Assembly: GCA_913060895.1 (NCBI GenBank)
Contig: CAJXSN010000004.1
Coordinates: 62,001 to 126,000, forward strand
From: an uncultured Sphingomonadaceae bacterium
GTDB lineage: Bacteria > Pseudomonadota > Alphaproteobacteria > Sphingomonadales > Sphingomonadaceae
Length of the DNA: 64,000 nucleotides
Direction of reading: 5' to 3'
Positions 24,574-33,471 of the stretch are shown piece by piece. The position numbers and the translations under genes are program-made. The notes under the pieces were generated by a model. It was not told where the DNA came from, made no database searches, and saw only the letters and a list, made by a program, of their open reading frames with translations. The first letter of the stretch is position 1, and each line of letters opens with the position of its first letter.

Positions 24574-26448
24574 TTAGGCTACGGCGTCTTCGCCCAATGC
24601 CTCGGGGGCATCGAACTGCAGAGATGCGAGCCGTGCATACAGGCCGCCATTTGCGATCAGCTGCACATGCGGCCCCTGCTCCATGATGCGGCCGTTCTCC
24701 ATCACTACAATCCGGTCTGCCGCGCGCACGGTGGCAAGACGGTGGGCGATGACCAGCGTGGTGCGACCTTGCATCAGGTGATCCAGCGCATCCTGCACCA
24801 ATCGTTCGCTTTCAGCATCCAGCGCACTCGTGGCCTCGTCCAGCAACAGGATGGGGGCATCGCGCAGCACCGCGCGGGCAATCGCAATGCGCTGTTGCTG
24901 GCCCCCTGACAGACGCGTGCCATCCTCGCCCAGAAATGTGTCCAGTCCCTGCGGCAGGTTACGCAGGAACTCTTCTGCGTTGGCGGCGCGGGCTGCTGCC
25001 CATATATCCTCGTCACTGGCGTTCCAGTTGCCGTACCGAAGATTATCGCGTGCATTGGCACTGAATAATACGCCGTCCTGCGGGACCAGCGCCATTCGTT
25101 TGCGAACTTGCGCCGGATCGAGGCTGGTCAGCGGCACACCGTCCAAACGTACAGTGCCGGATTGCGGATCGTAAAATCTCTCCGCAAGCTGGAATATGGT
25201 CGATTTGCCAGCGCCCGAGGGACCGACAATTGCCACCGTCTCGCCCGGCTCCACTTCAAGCGAAAATCCGTCCAGAGCCTTCGCTTCGGGCCGTGTGGGA
25301 TAGAAGAATGTGATACCGCGAAACGACAAGCTGCCGCGCGCAGGTTCGGGTAAAGTATCAGGCCGCTTTGGCGGAGCAATACCCGGTTCTGCTTCGAGCA
25401 GTTCGTTCAACCGGCTCGCCGCCCCTGCCCCGCGCAGCAGGTCACCGTAAACTTCGGTAAGCGAGCCGAAAGAACCCGCTACCAGTCCGCCGGTAATGAC
25501 GAAGGCCGCAATCGTGCCGCCTGATATTTCTCCAGAAGACACGCCGATGGCCCCGCGCCACATCAATAGCGTAATGGAGCCGAATATCAGCAGGATGATA
25601 ATCGAGGTCATCGCAGCGCGGATTGCAATGCGCCGTTTGGCAACAGTGAATATCCGTTCTGCCGCATCTCCGAAACGGGTGGTTTCGCGTCGCTCCTGTC
25701 CGAATGCCTGTACTATTTTCATCGCCGACAGCACCTCTGTCACCATCGCGCCGACATCGGCCACGCGGTCCTGGCTATCGCGCGAAACATTACGCAGCCG
25801 CCGTCCGAAAATAGTGATCGGCAATACTACAGCAGGAATGACCAGCGCCATTCCGATGGTGAGCGACGGGGCGAGATAGAAAAGATAGGCCGTCCCGCCC
25901 AGCGCCATCAGAAGATTGCGCAATGCCACGGAAACGGTGGTACCCACGACCTGCTCGATAATCGAGGTATCGCTGGTCATCCGGCTGCTGATTTCCTTGG
26001 GACTGTTCGTTTCAAAGAAACCCGGCTCCTGCCGCAGCAAATTAGCATGAACCTTGCGCCGCAAATCCGCGACGACACGCTCCCCGATCCAACTGACAAA
26101 ATAGAACCGCATGGCAGTGCCAATCGCCAGAACGACGACAATCATCAGCAGGTAGCGAAACCATTGGCCGATCTGTTCGGGATCACCACCAGCGGCAAAG
26201 CCCCGATCAATAACCAGCTTGAAACCCGCAGGTATCGCCAACGTAGCCGCGGCCGTTATCAGCAGGGCGAGCAGCGCCAGCGCAATCTTGTCAGGATACT
26301 TCGCTGTCTCGCGGTACACCATGCGAAGCGGGCCGAGCGACCGGGCTTTCGGCTCTGCCTCTTCCGAGGCTTCCCGGCGGAACAACCGCCCAGATCTGGG
26401 CTTGTCCTCGGGCGGACGGGGGGGCGGAGCTGTTTCGGGATCGGTCAT
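24574..26448 (-). CDS. ABC transporter, fused transmembrane-ATPase exporter (MsbA-like)
   Basis: A 624-residue half-transporter with the permease domain at about residues 60-360 (six hydrophobic segments) and the nucleotide-binding domain at about 380-620. Motifs: Walker A GPSGAGKST, LSGGQQQR signature and ILLLDEATSALD Walker B. A Pro/Arg-rich, charged N-terminal extension of about 40 residues precedes the first helix. It exports lipids, drugs or peptides as a homodimer; the substrate is not evident. Length and architecture are normal for MsbA/LmrA-type proteins. The gene is 174 bp from the M13 gene, same strand. Confidence 0.9.
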   Translation of the reverse strand: MTDPETAPPPRPPEDKPRSGRLFRREASEEAEPKARSLGPLRMVYRETAKYPDKIALALLALLITAAATLAIPAGFKLVIDRGFAAGGDPEQIGQWFRYLLMIVVVLAIGTAMRFYFVSWIGERVVADLRRKVHANLLRQEPGFFETNSPKEISSRMTSDTSIIEQVVGTTVSVALRNLLMALGGTAYLFYLAPSLTIGMALVIPAVVLPITIFGRRLRNVSRDSQDRVADVGAMVTEVLSAMKIVQAFGQERRETTRFGDAAERIFTVAKRRIAIRAAMTSIIILLIFGSITLLMWRGAIGVSSGEISGGTIAAFVITGGLVAGSFGSLTEVYGDLLRGAGAASRLNELLEAEPGIAPPKRPDTLPEPARGSLSFRGITFFYPTRPEAKALDGFSLEVEPGETVAIVGPSGAGKSTIFQLAERFYDPQSGTVRLDGVPLTSLDPAQVRKRMALVPQDGVLFSANARDNLRYGNWNASDEDIWAAARAANAEEFLRNLPQGLDTFLGEDGTRLSGGQQQRIAIARAVLRDAPILLLDEATSALDAESERLVQDALDHLMQGRTTLVIAHRLATVRAADRIVVMENGRIMEQGPHVQLIANGGLYARLASLQFDAPEALGEDAVA

Positions 26449-26517
26449 ATCGGCTTCAGGGCGTCTATCTAGGGCCTGCGGCAGCCGAAAGCCACCGGTT
26501 GCAGCACAGCAATTTTA

Positions 26518-26532
26518 TTGTGCATTGCACAA
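26518..26532. promoter_or_regulatory. Perfect palindrome TTGTGC-ATT-GCACAA upstream of phaZ
   Basis: A 15-base inverted repeat with two 6-base arms and a 3-base centre, 71 bp before the PHB depolymerase start. Length and symmetry are those of a dimeric repressor operator. The TGC-ATT-GCA core is like the TGC/GCA half-sites reported for PhaR, the polyhydroxybutyrate regulator, so PhaR is a reasonable guess; that is inference. A TATAGA at 26551-26556 could be a -10 element but the spacing to a TTGCAC -35 inside the palindrome is 20 bases, longer than ideal. Confidence 0.5.
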
Positions 26533-26602
26533 CGGCTCCTGAACGCCCACTATAGAACCCTATCTATACGCCGTTTACGAAGGCGTACGCAGGGGACACG
26601 CA

Positions 26603-27826
26603 TTGCTTTATCACGCTTATGAACTCCAGCGCGCCTGGCTCAACGGAGCAAGCTCGCTTGCCGCTATCAGCTCGCAGTGGCTGACCAATCCGGCCAACCC
26701 GATCTCCTATACCGGCATGGGCCCGATGGCCTCCAGTGCGCTTGAAGTCTTTGCCCATGCAACAATAAATCGGGGCAAGCCCGAATTCGATATCGATGCG
26801 GTCAAGATTGACGGTGTGCCCGATCCAATCAGCGAAACCGTTGTTCTGGCCAAGCCATTCGGCGACCTGAAGAGGCTTCGCCGTGACGGATTGGCTGAAA
26901 ATGCACCAAAGCTGCTGATCGTCGCTCCGATGAGCGGGCACTTCGCCACATTGCTGCGCGGCACGGTCGAACGGATGGTCGAACCTTACGAAGTCTACAT
27001 CACCGATTGGCACGATGCGCGCGGCGTTCCGACGTCTGCGGGTGAATTCGATCTGGACGATTATATCGATTACCTGATCGAATTTCTGGACCATATCGGC
27101 CCGGGTACGCACGTCATGGCCGTCTGTCAGCCAAGCGTTCCGGCCCTCGCCGCCACAGCGATTATGAACCGGGACAAGCATGACGCTGCGCCGGCCACGC
27201 TGACCATGATGGGCGGCCCGATCGATACGAGGGAAAGCCCGACCACGGTCAACGACATGGCGATGAAGCGCCCGATCAGCTGGTTCCGCCAGAATGTGAT
27301 CGCCACCGTGCCGATGACATATGAAGGTGGTGGCCGGAAGGTTTACCCCGGCTTTCTCCAGCTCGCCAGCTTCATGAGCATGAATCTGGGCGCGCACATT
27401 CAAAGCCATTGGGAAATGTTCAAGCATCTGACTTCCGGCGACGATGAAAGCGCGCAAGCGGCGAAGGATTTCTACGAAGAATATCGCAGCGTGTGCGATA
27501 TGACCGCGGAGTTTTATCTTCAGACGGTGGAAGAAGTGTTCCAGAAACACTCCCTGCCAAGCGGAACCTTCACCCATCGCGGCGAGCCTGTAGATCTGGG
27601 CGATATCGACCAGACCGCAATCCTGTGCGTCGAGGGCGAGCGGGACGATATCTCCGGCATCGGCCAGACCAAGGCAGCGCTGAAACTGGCGAAAGGTCTG
27701 CCAGAGAAGAAAAAGCGCTATTACCTGGCCGAAGGCGCAGGCCATTATGGCATCTTCAACGGCAGCAAATGGCGCGAAAAGATTGCGCCGGTAGTCGAGG
27801 AATTTGTAGCGGCGCACGGGGTATAA
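26603..27826 (+). CDS. phaZ: Intracellular poly(3-hydroxybutyrate) depolymerase
   Basis: A 407-residue alpha/beta hydrolase of the intracellular PHB depolymerase family. The active-site nucleophile is Cys175 in AVCQPSVP, the family-specific replacement of the serine lipase box; the catalytic His is in AEGAGHYGIFNG near the C-terminus. It degrades storage polymer granules to 3-hydroxybutyrate. The gene starts with TTG at 26603, 7 bases after AGGGGAC, a good ribosome site. phaB at 52.7 kb is part of the same metabolism; the polymerase is not in the window. The palindrome at 26518 probably regulates it. Confidence 0.93.
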   Translation: MLYHAYELQRAWLNGASSLAAISSQWLTNPANPISYTGMGPMASSALEVFAHATINRGKPEFDIDAVKIDGVPDPISETVVLAKPFGDLKRLRRDGLAENAPKLLIVAPMSGHFATLLRGTVERMVEPYEVYITDWHDARGVPTSAGEFDLDDYIDYLIEFLDHIGPGTHVMAVCQPSVPALAATAIMNRDKHDAAPATLTMMGGPIDTRESPTTVNDMAMKRPISWFRQNVIATVPMTYEGGGRKVYPGFLQLASFMSMNLGAHIQSHWEMFKHLTSGDDESAQAAKDFYEEYRSVCDMTAEFYLQTVEEVFQKHSLPSGTFTHRGEPVDLGDIDQTAILCVEGERDDISGIGQTKAALKLAKGLPEKKKRYYLAEGAGHYGIFNGSKWREKIAPVVEEFVAAHGV

Positions 27827-27984
27827 ACAAGCCGATAAGGCGATTGGCTCCTCTCAAAGCGGTCAGTCCGCTAACGACCCAATTGCGGACATTCCTTAAC
27901 AACCTTGAATTCCCAAAGACTGTCGTCAGCCATAGCTCGGACGATAGCCTGCACACACTACGTCTTCGTCGATTGCTTCGTTTC

Positions 27985-27990
27985 TATAAT
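27985..27990 (+). promoter_or_regulatory. Possible -10 element TATAAT before the orphan membrane gene
   Basis: A perfect TATAAT hexamer lies 60 bp before the ATG at 28050, in the 223-bp gap after phaZ. No convincing -35 hexamer lies at 16-18 bases upstream, only weak TTCGTC- or GTCTTC-like sequence. Such a perfect consensus is unusual in this GC-rich window. Confidence 0.35.
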
Positions 27991-28049
27991 GAGCGTAAAT
28001 ATCTCAAACCGAAGCGCCGGTTGCGCCAAACGAACTGTGGAGCTGATCT

Positions 28050-28523
28050 ATGTTCAAGCGAAGCGCTTTTCGTAACGTCGCCTATTATATGATTGTTCTC
28101 GGCTTTCTTATCTATGGAGGCTTGCGTCTGTACGGGACGGTACCCGCTGTTGGACAAATTATGGGTTGGATGAACACCGATATTGGGCGTTTGGTTGTAG
28201 AAGCATTGAAACCTGGGTTTCCTGAGCTATCTGCCGGAGCGATTATTCCCCTGTCGATTGAAGTCTACATGGGCTGGAGCGCTCTAATGGGAATTACCTT
28301 GACGCTCGGTTCGTTTTTAGCGCTATTCAAACTTCGCGCAGGATATGCGCTAATGGGCCTTTATTTCGTCCTCTTTGGTGCCGGGTTCGTCAACTACCTG
28401 GCGTTCAACATAAAGCTGCTACATTTTGCTGCTGGTCTTATGCTGTTTCTACTCATGCTTTGGCTATCAAATCGGCCGTGGCGATCGCAAAGGCCAAGAG
28501 AAAACAACCTTATACATGCGTAA
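28050..28523 (+). CDS. Membrane protein of unknown function (157 aa, four predicted helices), A+T-richer than neighbours
   Basis: An ATG start follows a TGGAG ribosome site at 28038-28042. Four hydrophobic stretches (about residues 12-30, 60-80, 85-105 and 113-140) fill most of the protein, with a basic N-terminus and a basic tail (RPWRSQRPREN). No catalytic motif is visible. Codons use more A and T at third positions (TTG, TTA, ATT, CTA) than surrounding genes, hinting at horizontal acquisition. It stands alone, with its own apparent promoter and a bidirectional terminator downstream. I do not recognise the family. Confidence 0.7.
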   Translation: MFKRSAFRNVAYYMIVLGFLIYGGLRLYGTVPAVGQIMGWMNTDIGRLVVEALKPGFPELSAGAIIPLSIEVYMGWSALMGITLTLGSFLALFKLRAGYALMGLYFVLFGAGFVNYLAFNIKLLHFAAGLMLFLLMLWLSNRPWRSQRPRENNLIHA

Positions 28524-28661
28524 GAAGAGTAATTAGCTGACTGCTTAACTTTCCATCCGCAACCGAAAGCGGCCGTTCCGCTTCCCACCTAAATACAGAC
28601 TTTGGAGGTTCGCAAACTCAGCCTCAAAAGCGGTCATTCGGCAACTTTCAGACTGCCAAAC

Positions 28662-28699
28662 AACAAAACGGCGCGGGAGTGCTCCCGCGCCGTTTTGTT
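28662..28699. terminator. Bidirectional intrinsic terminator with an 18-bp stem
   Basis: AACAAAACGGCGCGGGAG (28662-28679) pairs perfectly with 28682-28699 across a nominal 2-base TG turn; in practice a 4-base loop. Both sides have A/T-rich arms that give U tracts on either strand, so it can stop the membrane gene (plus) and the thiolase gene (minus). Confidence 0.85.
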
Positions 28700-28720
28700 T
28701 TACATCGACTGAAGGTCCAA

Positions 28721-29899
28721 TCAGAAGATCTCGAACAATCCAGCTGCGCCCATCCCGCCGCCGACGCACATGGTGACGACTGCGTATTTGGCACCGCGGC
28801 GTTTGCCTTCCAGCAAAGCGTGGCCGGTGCAACGTGCGCCGGTCATGCCGTAGGGGTGGCCGATGGAGATCGAGCCGCCATTGACGTTGAGCTTGTCGTT
28901 ATCGATGCCCAGCTTGTCGCGGCAATAGAGCACCTGCACGGCGAACGCTTCGTTCAGTTCCCACAGGCCGATATCGTCGACCGAGAGATCGAAGCGTTCC
29001 AGCAGCTTGGGAATGGCGAAGATCGGGCCGATGCCCATTTCGTCAGGTTCCGTGCCAGCAACCGCCATGCCGACATAACGGCCAAGCGGGGTCAGGCCCT
29101 TCTTGGCAGCAACAGCGGCTTCCATCACCACTACGGCCGACGAACCGTCGGACAGTTGGCTGGCATTGCCTGCCGTGATGCTCGTGCCGTCCCCCAGCAC
29201 AGGCTTCAACGACTGCAGGCCTTCCAGCGTGGTGGAGGGACGGTTGCCCTCGTCCTTCGCAATGGTGACTTCCTGTTCGGACACTTCGCCGGTCTCTTTG
29301 TCTTTCACCATATGAGTGGTTGTGACGGAGACGATTTCATTGTCGAACAGGCCAGCTTCCTGTGCGGCGGCAGTGCGCTGCTGCGACTGGAGGCCGTATT
29401 CGTCCTGCGCTTCACGGCTGATGCCATAGCGCTGGGCCACGGTTTCCGCCGTCTGCAGCATGGGCATGTAAATCGCGCCGTGCATCGCCACCAGCGATTT
29501 GTCGGGTGCAACGCGCATTTCCGGGGTCTGCACCAGGCTGATCGATTCCTGACCGCCTGCAGCTACGATATCCATTCTGTCGAGCGTCACCTGCTTGGAA
29601 GCGGTGGCAATCGACATCAGGCCGCTGGAGCATTGGCGATCAATGGTCATGCCGCTGGTGGAAATGGGGCAACCCGCTTTCAAAGCGACCTGGCGCGCCA
29701 GATTCCCGCCCTGCGTGCCTTGCTGTAGGGCGGAGCCCCACAATACGTCGTCGACTTCACCAGGTTCGATACCTGCACGCTCAATTGCGGGCTTCAGAGC
29801 GTAGGCACCCAGAGTGGCACCGGGAGTGGAATTGAAAGCGCCCTTATAAGCTTTGCCCATACCAGTACGGGCGGTGGATACGATTACTGCGTCGCGCAT
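28721..29899 (-). CDS. Acetyl-CoA C-acyltransferase (thiolase, FadA/PaaJ type)
   Basis: A 392-residue thiolase with nucleophilic Cys90 in DRQCSSG and intact GHPYGMTG and CVGGGMGAA motifs. The start [20 protein letters not shown] is typical of fatty-acid or general acetyl-CoA acyltransferases. It cleaves 3-ketoacyl-CoA with CoA. It is followed in the transcription order by nothing but a terminator; upstream on the same strand, 56 bp away, is a MaoC hydratase, so the two may form a beta-oxidation or PHB-precursor unit. Confidence 0.92.
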   Translation of the reverse strand: MRDAVIVSTARTGMGKAYKGAFNSTPGATLGAYALKPAIERAGIEPGEVDDVLWGSALQQGTQGGNLARQVALKAGCPISTSGMTIDRQCSSGLMSIATASKQVTLDRMDIVAAGGQESISLVQTPEMRVAPDKSLVAMHGAIYMPMLQTAETVAQRYGISREAQDEYGLQSQQRTAAAQEAGLFDNEIVSVTTTHMVKDKETGEVSEQEVTIAKDEGNRPSTTLEGLQSLKPVLGDGTSITAGNASQLSDGSSAVVVMEAAVAAKKGLTPLGRYVGMAVAGTEPDEMGIGPIFAIPKLLERFDLSVDDIGLWELNEAFAVQVLYCRDKLGIDNDKLNVNGGSISIGHPYGMTGARCTGHALLEGKRRGAKYAVVTMCVGGGMGAAGLFEIF

Positions 29900-29955
29900 G
29901 GCGAACTCCTGAAAAGTTGGGATTGGTGTGCCGGCGGGGCCGGGAGGTTACTCGA

Positions 29956-30405
29956 TTAAACGAAGTACTGGGTGATCCACTCACAAATCAGGGCGGGCTT
30001 ATCCTCGCCTTCGATTTCCATCGTGATTTCAGCCGTCTGCTGCCACTGGCCCGGACGCTTTTCGATCATCTCGACCAGCTTCCAATGTCCACGGATGCGC
30101 TTGCCTGCACGTACGGGGGCGATGAAACGCGTTTTATTGCCACCGTAATTGACGCCCATTTTCACGCCGTCGACCTTCGGCATATCGCTGTTCGCGCCCA
30201 GATAAGGAATCATCGACAGGGTCAGGAAGCCGTGAGCGATGGTGCCGCCGAACGGCGTCATCTTGGCTTTTTCTTCGTCGATATGGATGAACTGGTGATC
30301 ACCTGTCGCATCGGCGAACTTGTTGATCCGGTCCTGGCTCATTTCGACCCATTCACTGGTGCCGAGGGATTCGCCTGTCTTGGCGGCTAGTTCTTGCGGG
30401 GTCAT
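29956..30405 (-). CDS. MaoC-family enoyl-CoA hydratase (R-specific hydratase-like)
   Basis: A 149-residue hotdog-fold hydratase. The hydratase-2 motif ATGDHQFIHIDEEKA provides Asp36 and His41, and GGTIAHGFLTL is the second conserved strand-helix. PhaJ-like enzymes of this size hydrate trans-2-enoyl-CoA to (R)-3-hydroxyacyl-CoA and can feed PHA synthesis. It lies upstream of a thiolase on the same strand. Assignment to the MaoC family is firm; PhaJ function is likely but not proven. Confidence 0.88.
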   Translation of the reverse strand: MTPQELAAKTGESLGTSEWVEMSQDRINKFADATGDHQFIHIDEEKAKMTPFGGTIAHGFLTLSMIPYLGANSDMPKVDGVKMGVNYGGNKTRFIAPVRAGKRIRGHWKLVEMIEKRPGQWQQTAEITMEIEGEDKPALICEWITQYFV

Positions 30406-30461
30406 GTAACTCTCCTATGATGAATGCCGTATTTGCAGCCATTCATGCAGGATGAGGAAGG

Positions 30462-31859
30462 CTAGCGCAATGCAGCTTCCCGTGCCGCTACGGCAGGCCC
30501 ACCCTTGCGCGCGCCGGATGGCCCGCGTGTGCTTCTGATTCCTTTGTTCTGTGGCGAATCAAGCCGTTTGCAATAGACATGCAGCGCTATTTGCAGGCCG
30601 ATCAGCATCATGATGAAAGGCTGGTAAGCGATCCCCTGGAACAGTGCTCCGACCAGATAAATGATGTGGGCGTATTGCAGGGCTGTCGCAAAGGGCGCCT
30701 GCCAGCGTTCACCCTCGCCGGTCCGCTTGCGCCATTTCCTGCGGATGCGCTCCATATGCCACAGGCCGAGAAGCTGTAGCCAGATCCAGACCAGGAAACC
30801 CAGATAGCCCTGCTCGCCCAACACTTCGAAATACGCCGAGTGGAAGGCACGCCCCTCGTCCACGACCTCCTTGTATTCGATGGACTGTGTATTCCCCTCG
30901 CCCGTGCGTTCGGGCATCCGGTAGGTGAATTTGTTCGCCCGGTAGATATCGAAGCCGCCGCCGCGCGGGTTCTCCGCGACATAATCCCATGTCCATTCCC
31001 AGACCGCCACACGGGTAGAGGCGGACTGGTCGCCGTCATGGCTGGAAATGGTCGACATCCGCTCGAAATAGCTCTGCGGAAGGAACGGAATGGCCATCAT
31101 ACCCAGCAAGCCGCCTGCCAGCAGGAACAGCGCGCGCCGTTTTACATCGCGCAGCGCAAGCACCGCCAAAACTGCGATGCAGACCAGACCGGTGCGCGCT
31201 TCCGTGCCTACGGGGATCATCAGGCAGGCAAAGACAAGCGCGTAGCAGAAAAGCTTCACTCGCCAGTCCGGCGCGAAAATAGTGCCATGTCTGCTAAACC
31301 ACAGGACCAGCGGAATGATGCCAATTGCCACGGTCGATAGCGTGCTGCTCTCGTAAAGGCCGCTATTGTCGTTGACGAAGAAGTAGAGCTGTTCGTAGCC
31401 GCCACCGCCCAGCGCAGTCTTCATGCTGGCAGAGATAATAATCGCCCCTACCGTCAACACCATTGTCATCGCGGCAGCTTCCAACCGGAGGCGTGTCATC
31501 AGGGTGAAGGGCAGGAAAATGGCGAAGAACATCGCCTTCCAGACCCAGTCCCATTTTTCCTGCGCAGGTTCCGGGAAAGGCGAACCCTGAAGCGTATAGA
31601 AACACCACAGCAACAGGACGACAAGCAATCCCTGACGGAACGTGAAACGCACGTCTTTTTTCGTGTCGGTCATGAGCCAGCCGCCGAAAGCTGCGCAGAA
31701 AGCAATCAGCGAAAGGGGGAACATCTGCATCAGCCCCCAGCCGATCTTCTGCGGGGACAGAATATCGATGTATAGATACAACAGCACCCAGATGAACGGA
31801 CGGCGCACCCCCAGCGCGAAAATAGCCAGGACAAACAGGAAAAGGGCAGCATCAAGCAT
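30462..31859 (-). CDS. Putative O-glycosylation ligase, exosortase A-associated
   Basis: A 465-residue integral membrane protein with about ten hydrophobic segments and the O-antigen ligase-like loop (PEPAQEKWDW and a long periplasmic loop with YRANKFTYRMPERTGEG). The N-terminal ALGVRRPFIWVLLYLYIDILSPQKIGWG is the hallmark, as I remember it, of the exosortase-A-associated ligase family (DUF5935 plus Wzy_C). It would attach glycans to exported proteins or lipids. The 70-aa gene precedes it by 6 bp on the same strand. The C-terminal tail is Arg/Gly/Ala-rich and disordered. Confidence 0.82.
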   Translation of the reverse strand: MLDAALFLFVLAIFALGVRRPFIWVLLYLYIDILSPQKIGWGLMQMFPLSLIAFCAAFGGWLMTDTKKDVRFTFRQGLLVVLLLWCFYTLQGSPFPEPAQEKWDWVWKAMFFAIFLPFTLMTRLRLEAAAMTMVLTVGAIIISASMKTALGGGGYEQLYFFVNDNSGLYESSTLSTVAIGIIPLVLWFSRHGTIFAPDWRVKLFCYALVFACLMIPVGTEARTGLVCIAVLAVLALRDVKRRALFLLAGGLLGMMAIPFLPQSYFERMSTISSHDGDQSASTRVAVWEWTWDYVAENPRGGGFDIYRANKFTYRMPERTGEGNTQSIEYKEVVDEGRAFHSAYFEVLGEQGYLGFLVWIWLQLLGLWHMERIRRKWRKRTGEGERWQAPFATALQYAHIIYLVGALFQGIAYQPFIMMLIGLQIALHVYCKRLDSPQNKGIRSTRGPSGARKGGPAVAAREAALR

Positions 31860-31865
31860 CGCCGG

Positions 31866-32078
31866 TCAGCCGCGCTTTCTGTGTTGGCTTCTGTCTTTTC
31901 CGGTACGCACCGTTTTGGTTTCACTTGATTTTGCGGTGTCAGCCGTATCGTTTTGGGCAGCATCCGTTTGCGCCAGAGTTTTCACGTTTTCGTGATCCAG
32001 CTTCTCGTGCGTCAGCAGACGCAATAGCCCTACGAGCAGGAGCCCGTGAGTAAGGGCGAGAGCAAAATAATCGATCAT
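31866..32078 (-). CDS. Small single-pass membrane protein of unknown function
   Basis: A 70-residue product from ATG 32078. Residues about 4-22 (YFALALTHGLLLVGLLRLL) form one hydrophobic helix and the rest is a basic, Thr/Asp-rich soluble tail ending in SQHRKRG. No family is recognised. It lies between the divergent glycosyltransferase and the ligase, 6 bp upstream of the ligase start, so it is probably in the ligase operon. Earlier reading to 32111 adds only arginine-rich residues before this start. Coding is supported by position and composition only. Confidence 0.55.
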   Translation of the reverse strand: MIDYFALALTHGLLLVGLLRLLTHEKLDHENVKTLAQTDAAQNDTADTAKSSETKTVRTGKDRSQHRKRG

Positions 32079-32171
32079 GGCGTGCAATCGGCTCCGGCGG
32101 CGGACCTGCATGGCCCACCTTTGGTTACCGGTTCGCTACCACGCACCGGTTGACGGGCCGTTAAGCAAACC

Positions 32172-33425
32172 ATGTCAGACAAGGGCCCCATGACACGCAT
32201 TCTTCATGTCCTCGACCATTCGCTACCGCTGCATAGCGGTTATACCTTTCGCACCCGTGCCATCCTTAAGGCGCAGGAACGCGCTGGAATGGAAGTGCGT
32301 GGTATAACCGGCCTACGACACAGCGCCGATGGCCCCACGACCGAGCATGCCGAAGGACTGACATTCCACCGCACGCCAGCGGGCGGAGACACAGGTTCGA
32401 TCCCCGCCATCAGCGAAATCCGAGAAATCAACCGGCTGGCTCGCGCAATCGAGGAACTGGCCGAAGAATGGCGGCCCGACGTGCTGCATGCCCATTCCCC
32501 CGCCCTGTGCGGCATGGCCGCGGTGCGGGCCGGAGCACGGCTGGGCATTCCGGTGGTCTATGAAATCCGCGCCTTCTGGGAGGATGCGGCTGTCGGCAAC
32601 GGGCAGGGCCGCGAAGGCTCGATCAAATACCGCATGACCCGCGCACTGGAAAACCGCGTTGTCGCGCGGGCAGATGCCGTTTTTACCATCTGCTCGGGCC
32701 TGCGCGACGATCTCGTTACACGCGGGTTCGATGGCGGACGGATCGGTATCTCGCCCAACGGCGTGGATTTGTCGCTGTTCGGCGAGCCAGTGGCGCGTGA
32801 CGAGGCGCTTGCCGCATCGCTGGGCATCGGAAAGGGGCCAATCATCGGATTCATCGGTAGTTTCTACGATTACGAAGGGCTGGACGATCTGATCGCGGCG
32901 TTGCCCCTGCTACGGCAAAGCGAACCAAATGCGCAGCTGCTGCTGGTCGGCGGCGGGCCAATGGACGATGCCCTTCGCGCACAGGCTGCCGCATCATCCT
33001 GTGCCGAGGCAATTCATTTTATCGGCCGCGTACCGCACGATCAGGTCGAAAATTATTACGCGCTAACCGATATTCTGGCTTACCCGCGCAAAGCGAGCCG
33101 CCTGACCGATCTGGTCACTCCGTTGAAACCACTGGAAGCGATGGCCCAGCATCGGCTGGTTGCTGCCTCCGACGTCGGCGGCCACCGTGAACTGATACGA
33201 GACGGCATTACCGGAACCCTGTTTCCCCCCGATGACCCACAAGGGCTGGCCGATGCCCTGACCAGTCTATCCGCCAGACGCGGTGACTGGGACGATATGC
33301 GAAAACGAGCGTTTTCTCATGTGGCGAGCCAGCATGACTGGGACGCGGGCATTCATCGTTATCAAAGCGTTTACCATCATTTGCTAGCCAGCACTTCGAA
33401 TAGGCCCGTTCCGGCCGCTGCCTGA
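32172..33425 (+). CDS. Family 1 glycosyltransferase, exosortase A-associated
   Basis: A 417-residue GT-B glycosyltransferase. The N-terminal RILHVLDHSLPLHSGYTFRTRAIL is the signature, as remembered, of the exosortase-A-system glycosyltransferase (TIGR04063); the C-terminal half carries IGFIGSFYDYEGLDDLI and KPLEAMA, the nucleotide-sugar site. It adds a sugar to an exopolysaccharide or glycan made with exosortase loci. It is divergent from the 70-aa/ligase pair. ATG 32190 is an alternative start with an AAGGG stretch before it. Donor and acceptor are unknown. Confidence 0.84.
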   Translation: MSDKGPMTRILHVLDHSLPLHSGYTFRTRAILKAQERAGMEVRGITGLRHSADGPTTEHAEGLTFHRTPAGGDTGSIPAISEIREINRLARAIEELAEEWRPDVLHAHSPALCGMAAVRAGARLGIPVVYEIRAFWEDAAVGNGQGREGSIKYRMTRALENRVVARADAVFTICSGLRDDLVTRGFDGGRIGISPNGVDLSLFGEPVARDEALAASLGIGKGPIIGFIGSFYDYEGLDDLIAALPLLRQSEPNAQLLLVGGGPMDDALRAQAAASSCAEAIHFIGRVPHDQVENYYALTDILAYPRKASRLTDLVTPLKPLEAMAQHRLVAASDVGGHRELIRDGITGTLFPPDDPQGLADALTSLSARRGDWDDMRKRAFSHVASQHDWDAGIHRYQSVYHHLLASTSNRPVPAAA

Positions 33426-33471
33426 CCGGCAGCAATCGATCAGGGGCGGCAACAGGAAAGTGGTTTTGGGC

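Noticed and set aside
26564-27817. 417-aa minus-strand frame lying across phaZ.
   Set aside because: Sits entirely antisense to a complete PHB depolymerase with intact catalytic motifs; His/Arg/Phe-rich translation is typical of the complement of a GC-rich gene.
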